DNA of 21,854 nucleotides. It comes from Carex sylvatica (lineage: Eukaryota > Streptophyta > Magnoliopsida > Poales > Cyperaceae). Location: positions 1-21,854 of the forward strand of contig CAXKVR010000638.1 in NCBI GenBank assembly GCA_964058845.1. The letters run 5' to 3'. Shown piece by piece: positions 20,197 to 21,854 of the stretch (its first letter is position 1; each line of letters begins with the position of its first letter). Below the pieces are notes generated by a model, which was not told where the DNA came from, did no database searches, and saw only the letters and a list, made by a program, of their open reading frames with translations. Both the position numbers and the translations under genes were made by a program.

Positions 20197-21000
20197 AGGG
20201 CGGATCCAGATATTTAAAAAAAAAAATTTAAATAAGAAAAAATATTTTATCAAACTAACTTGATTATTTTGTTTTTTTTACAAAAATCATAATAACCGAG
20301 ATGTCATTTAGGTCTCATTTCTTTTTTGGACTGAAATGACAATTCGATTCTAGTCGTTTTCACATATTTTGAGAAAAAAATACGTTGAAAAATTATAAAA
20401 ATATCTTGGACTGAATTATCATTTTGGTCATGAAAAAAAAAAGAATTTCGAACCGAAATAGCATTTCAGCTCTTATGGTTTTTGTAAAATAAAAAAACAA
20501 TTAATTATGTTGATTTCATAATTTTTTTTTAATTATGGTTTATAAAAAAAAATCAGGACGGATCTAGAGGGCTCTAATTTAAAATTAGCAGTTTTATATT
20601 TCATGAGGTTCAAATATCTTCATTTTTTGTGTTTTCATTGTGTCTTTATTTTTAAAACATTAATAATTCAAAATTTAAATCATAAATATCAAAATAAAAC
20701 CATTAGATGTGATCTATGTTATTTTTTCTATGTACTCATAAAAAATTATCACATTTTGGTTTTGTTTATATGTGAATCCATAAGTTGAAAAATCAACGTC
20801 TAGAAATTATCATTATTAGTACGTTTTACAAACTCTTAATGGCAACCCAAACAAAATTGAAATGTCATAATTTTTTTTACACATGCATAGATAGAAGGAT
20901 GTAAATCATATCCAATGGTTTTAAAAATTTTTAAAATGAAGGCACAAAAATAGAGGCATTGGAACCCTCCTCTATATATTTATATTTTATATTTTTTTCA
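20197..21000. repeat. Transposon-remnant region
   Basis: AAGGGCGGATCCAG near 20199 and CAGGACGGATCTAGAGGG near 20554 resemble the CAGGGGCGGATCCAG-type ends seen in many plant DNA elements. Between them are four degenerate copies of a GGACTGAAATGACATTT-GGTC-like unit (20295, 20328, 20408, 20451). A complete element could not be delimited. Confidence 0.45.
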
Positions 21001-21600
21001 TAAGTAATATTAGTTTTTAGACCTTTTTATAAAATAATATTAGATTATAGTAACTTATTTTGTTTCATGAGTTTCCAGCTCTCTTCGGAGAGACGCAAAT
21101 CAATTTTTGAAAATATCATCTAAAAAATATTGGAGATGTACCAAGACCTTTTAATAATAAAAAAAGAGTAACTTATTCAGCTTCTTTAAATCTCATTCAG
21201 TCATTTGTCTAGTTCCGTCCAAAAGACACTGGTTGTTTAACTTATTTCATAATTATATACTCATCTATTTGAGTTTGCATTATCAATATTATTATGAGGA
21301 TTCATCCAGAAATAATAATTTTGTATCTATATAAATAAATATTTTAATAAACAAATTCAGCAAAATAAATAATTTGGTCTTCAGACGCATTTTAATATGA
21401 AAATTATGTTAATCGGTTTTGATTGACTTTTGAACTTTAAAAACAAAAACAAAATAAATATAAGGCACGACAAGATATACAATAATTATATATACAATGT
21501 TCAATAATTAGTAATATATTATGTCCATTGCATGATTCTTTAAGCTTGCTTAACCTTTGTTAAGGGTAGGAATGCTTCAAAGAAAGCTGTGTTTGTCAAG
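21001..21600. other. AT-rich spacer
   Basis: No gene or RNA feature is supported. A single TTGACTTTTGA motif (W-box core) occurs at 21424. Confidence 0.45.
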
Positions 21601-21631
21601 AGAGGAATGTTTAATTCAATATCGGTGCACC

Positions 21632-21768
21632 TTGACTTGTTCCACCTAAGCGCTCCAATCTCTAAGTCAATATATGTTGACTTATAATTTTCCATTATTA
21701 TTCTCTTATTAAATGGAAAAAGGTCATACTTTTAATGGAATGAGGTCCCTCCCCTACCCAAACCAACC
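21632..21768. promoter_or_regulatory. W-box pair and AC element, possible promoter of a gene beyond the window
   Basis: TTGACT (WRKY-binding W-box) occurs at 21632-21637 and as an inverted pair, AGTCAA-TATATG-TTGACT, at 21665-21682. A C-rich stretch follows with ACCAACC (21762-21768), an AC-II-type MYB site. No coding frame follows before the window ends, so the role is inferred. Confidence 0.3.
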
Positions 21769-21854
21769 ACCCATCCCCAGGTTCATACGAGTCCGGATTC
21801 TCTGCGTTACCTCACCGTTTGAGTTTAAATCTGAACGGTCTGATCAGAATTTGC

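Noticed and set aside
1..21854. tRNA, rRNA, known miRNA precursors, CRISPR arrays, LTR retrotransposons
   Set aside because: I looked for characteristic motifs and paired long repeats and found none; a covariance-model or LTR search could still detect degraded copies.

Overview
The window is nuclear DNA from a flowering plant. Exons are short and separated by GT-AG introns (one is GC-AG). The encoded families are plant-specific, and the spacers are AT-rich and full of short non-autonomous DNA transposons. The MKK gene and later exons of the receptor-like kinase gene are GC-rich against AT-rich spacers; together with residue choices this makes a monocot my best guess, but the species cannot be fixed from the sequence.

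Layout: (1) 34-3457, + strand, the 3' part of a DUF676-type serine esterase/lipase gene, nine exons visible, 5' end outside the window; two introns carry hAT-like MITEs. (2) 3458-5011, spacer with a probable 3'UTR, a foldback repeat and two upstream ORFs. (3) 5012-8716, + strand, a complete 10-exon gene for a 724-residue USP-domain/coiled-coil/protein kinase (the U-box-less relative of PUB kinases); one intron holds a third hAT-like MITE, and the last acceptor before the kinase core is tandemly duplicated. (4) 8717-16330, about 7.6 kb without a convincing gene, built of tandem duplications and foldback/MITE elements, several with target-site duplications. (5) 16335-17677, + strand, a promoter-like stretch and a two-exon MAP kinase kinase gene of the MKK4/MKK5 type (342 residues). 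(6) 17678-21854, AT-rich spacer with a GA microsatellite, a terminal-inverted-repeat element, transposon remnants and, at the right edge, a promoter-like patch with W-box and AC-element motifs.

The three genes point the same way but their products belong to different processes: lipid/ester hydrolysis, a receptor-like cytoplasmic kinase, and the middle tier of a MAPK cascade. Nothing in the sequence shows that they form a pathway or cluster. I see no new multi-gene system. The notable material is transposon and splice-site architecture: four insertions with clean or near-clean target-site duplications, a duplicated splice acceptor whose upstream copy would break the kinase, an intron in an MKK class often described as intronless, and two long hairpins that could feed small-RNA pathways.
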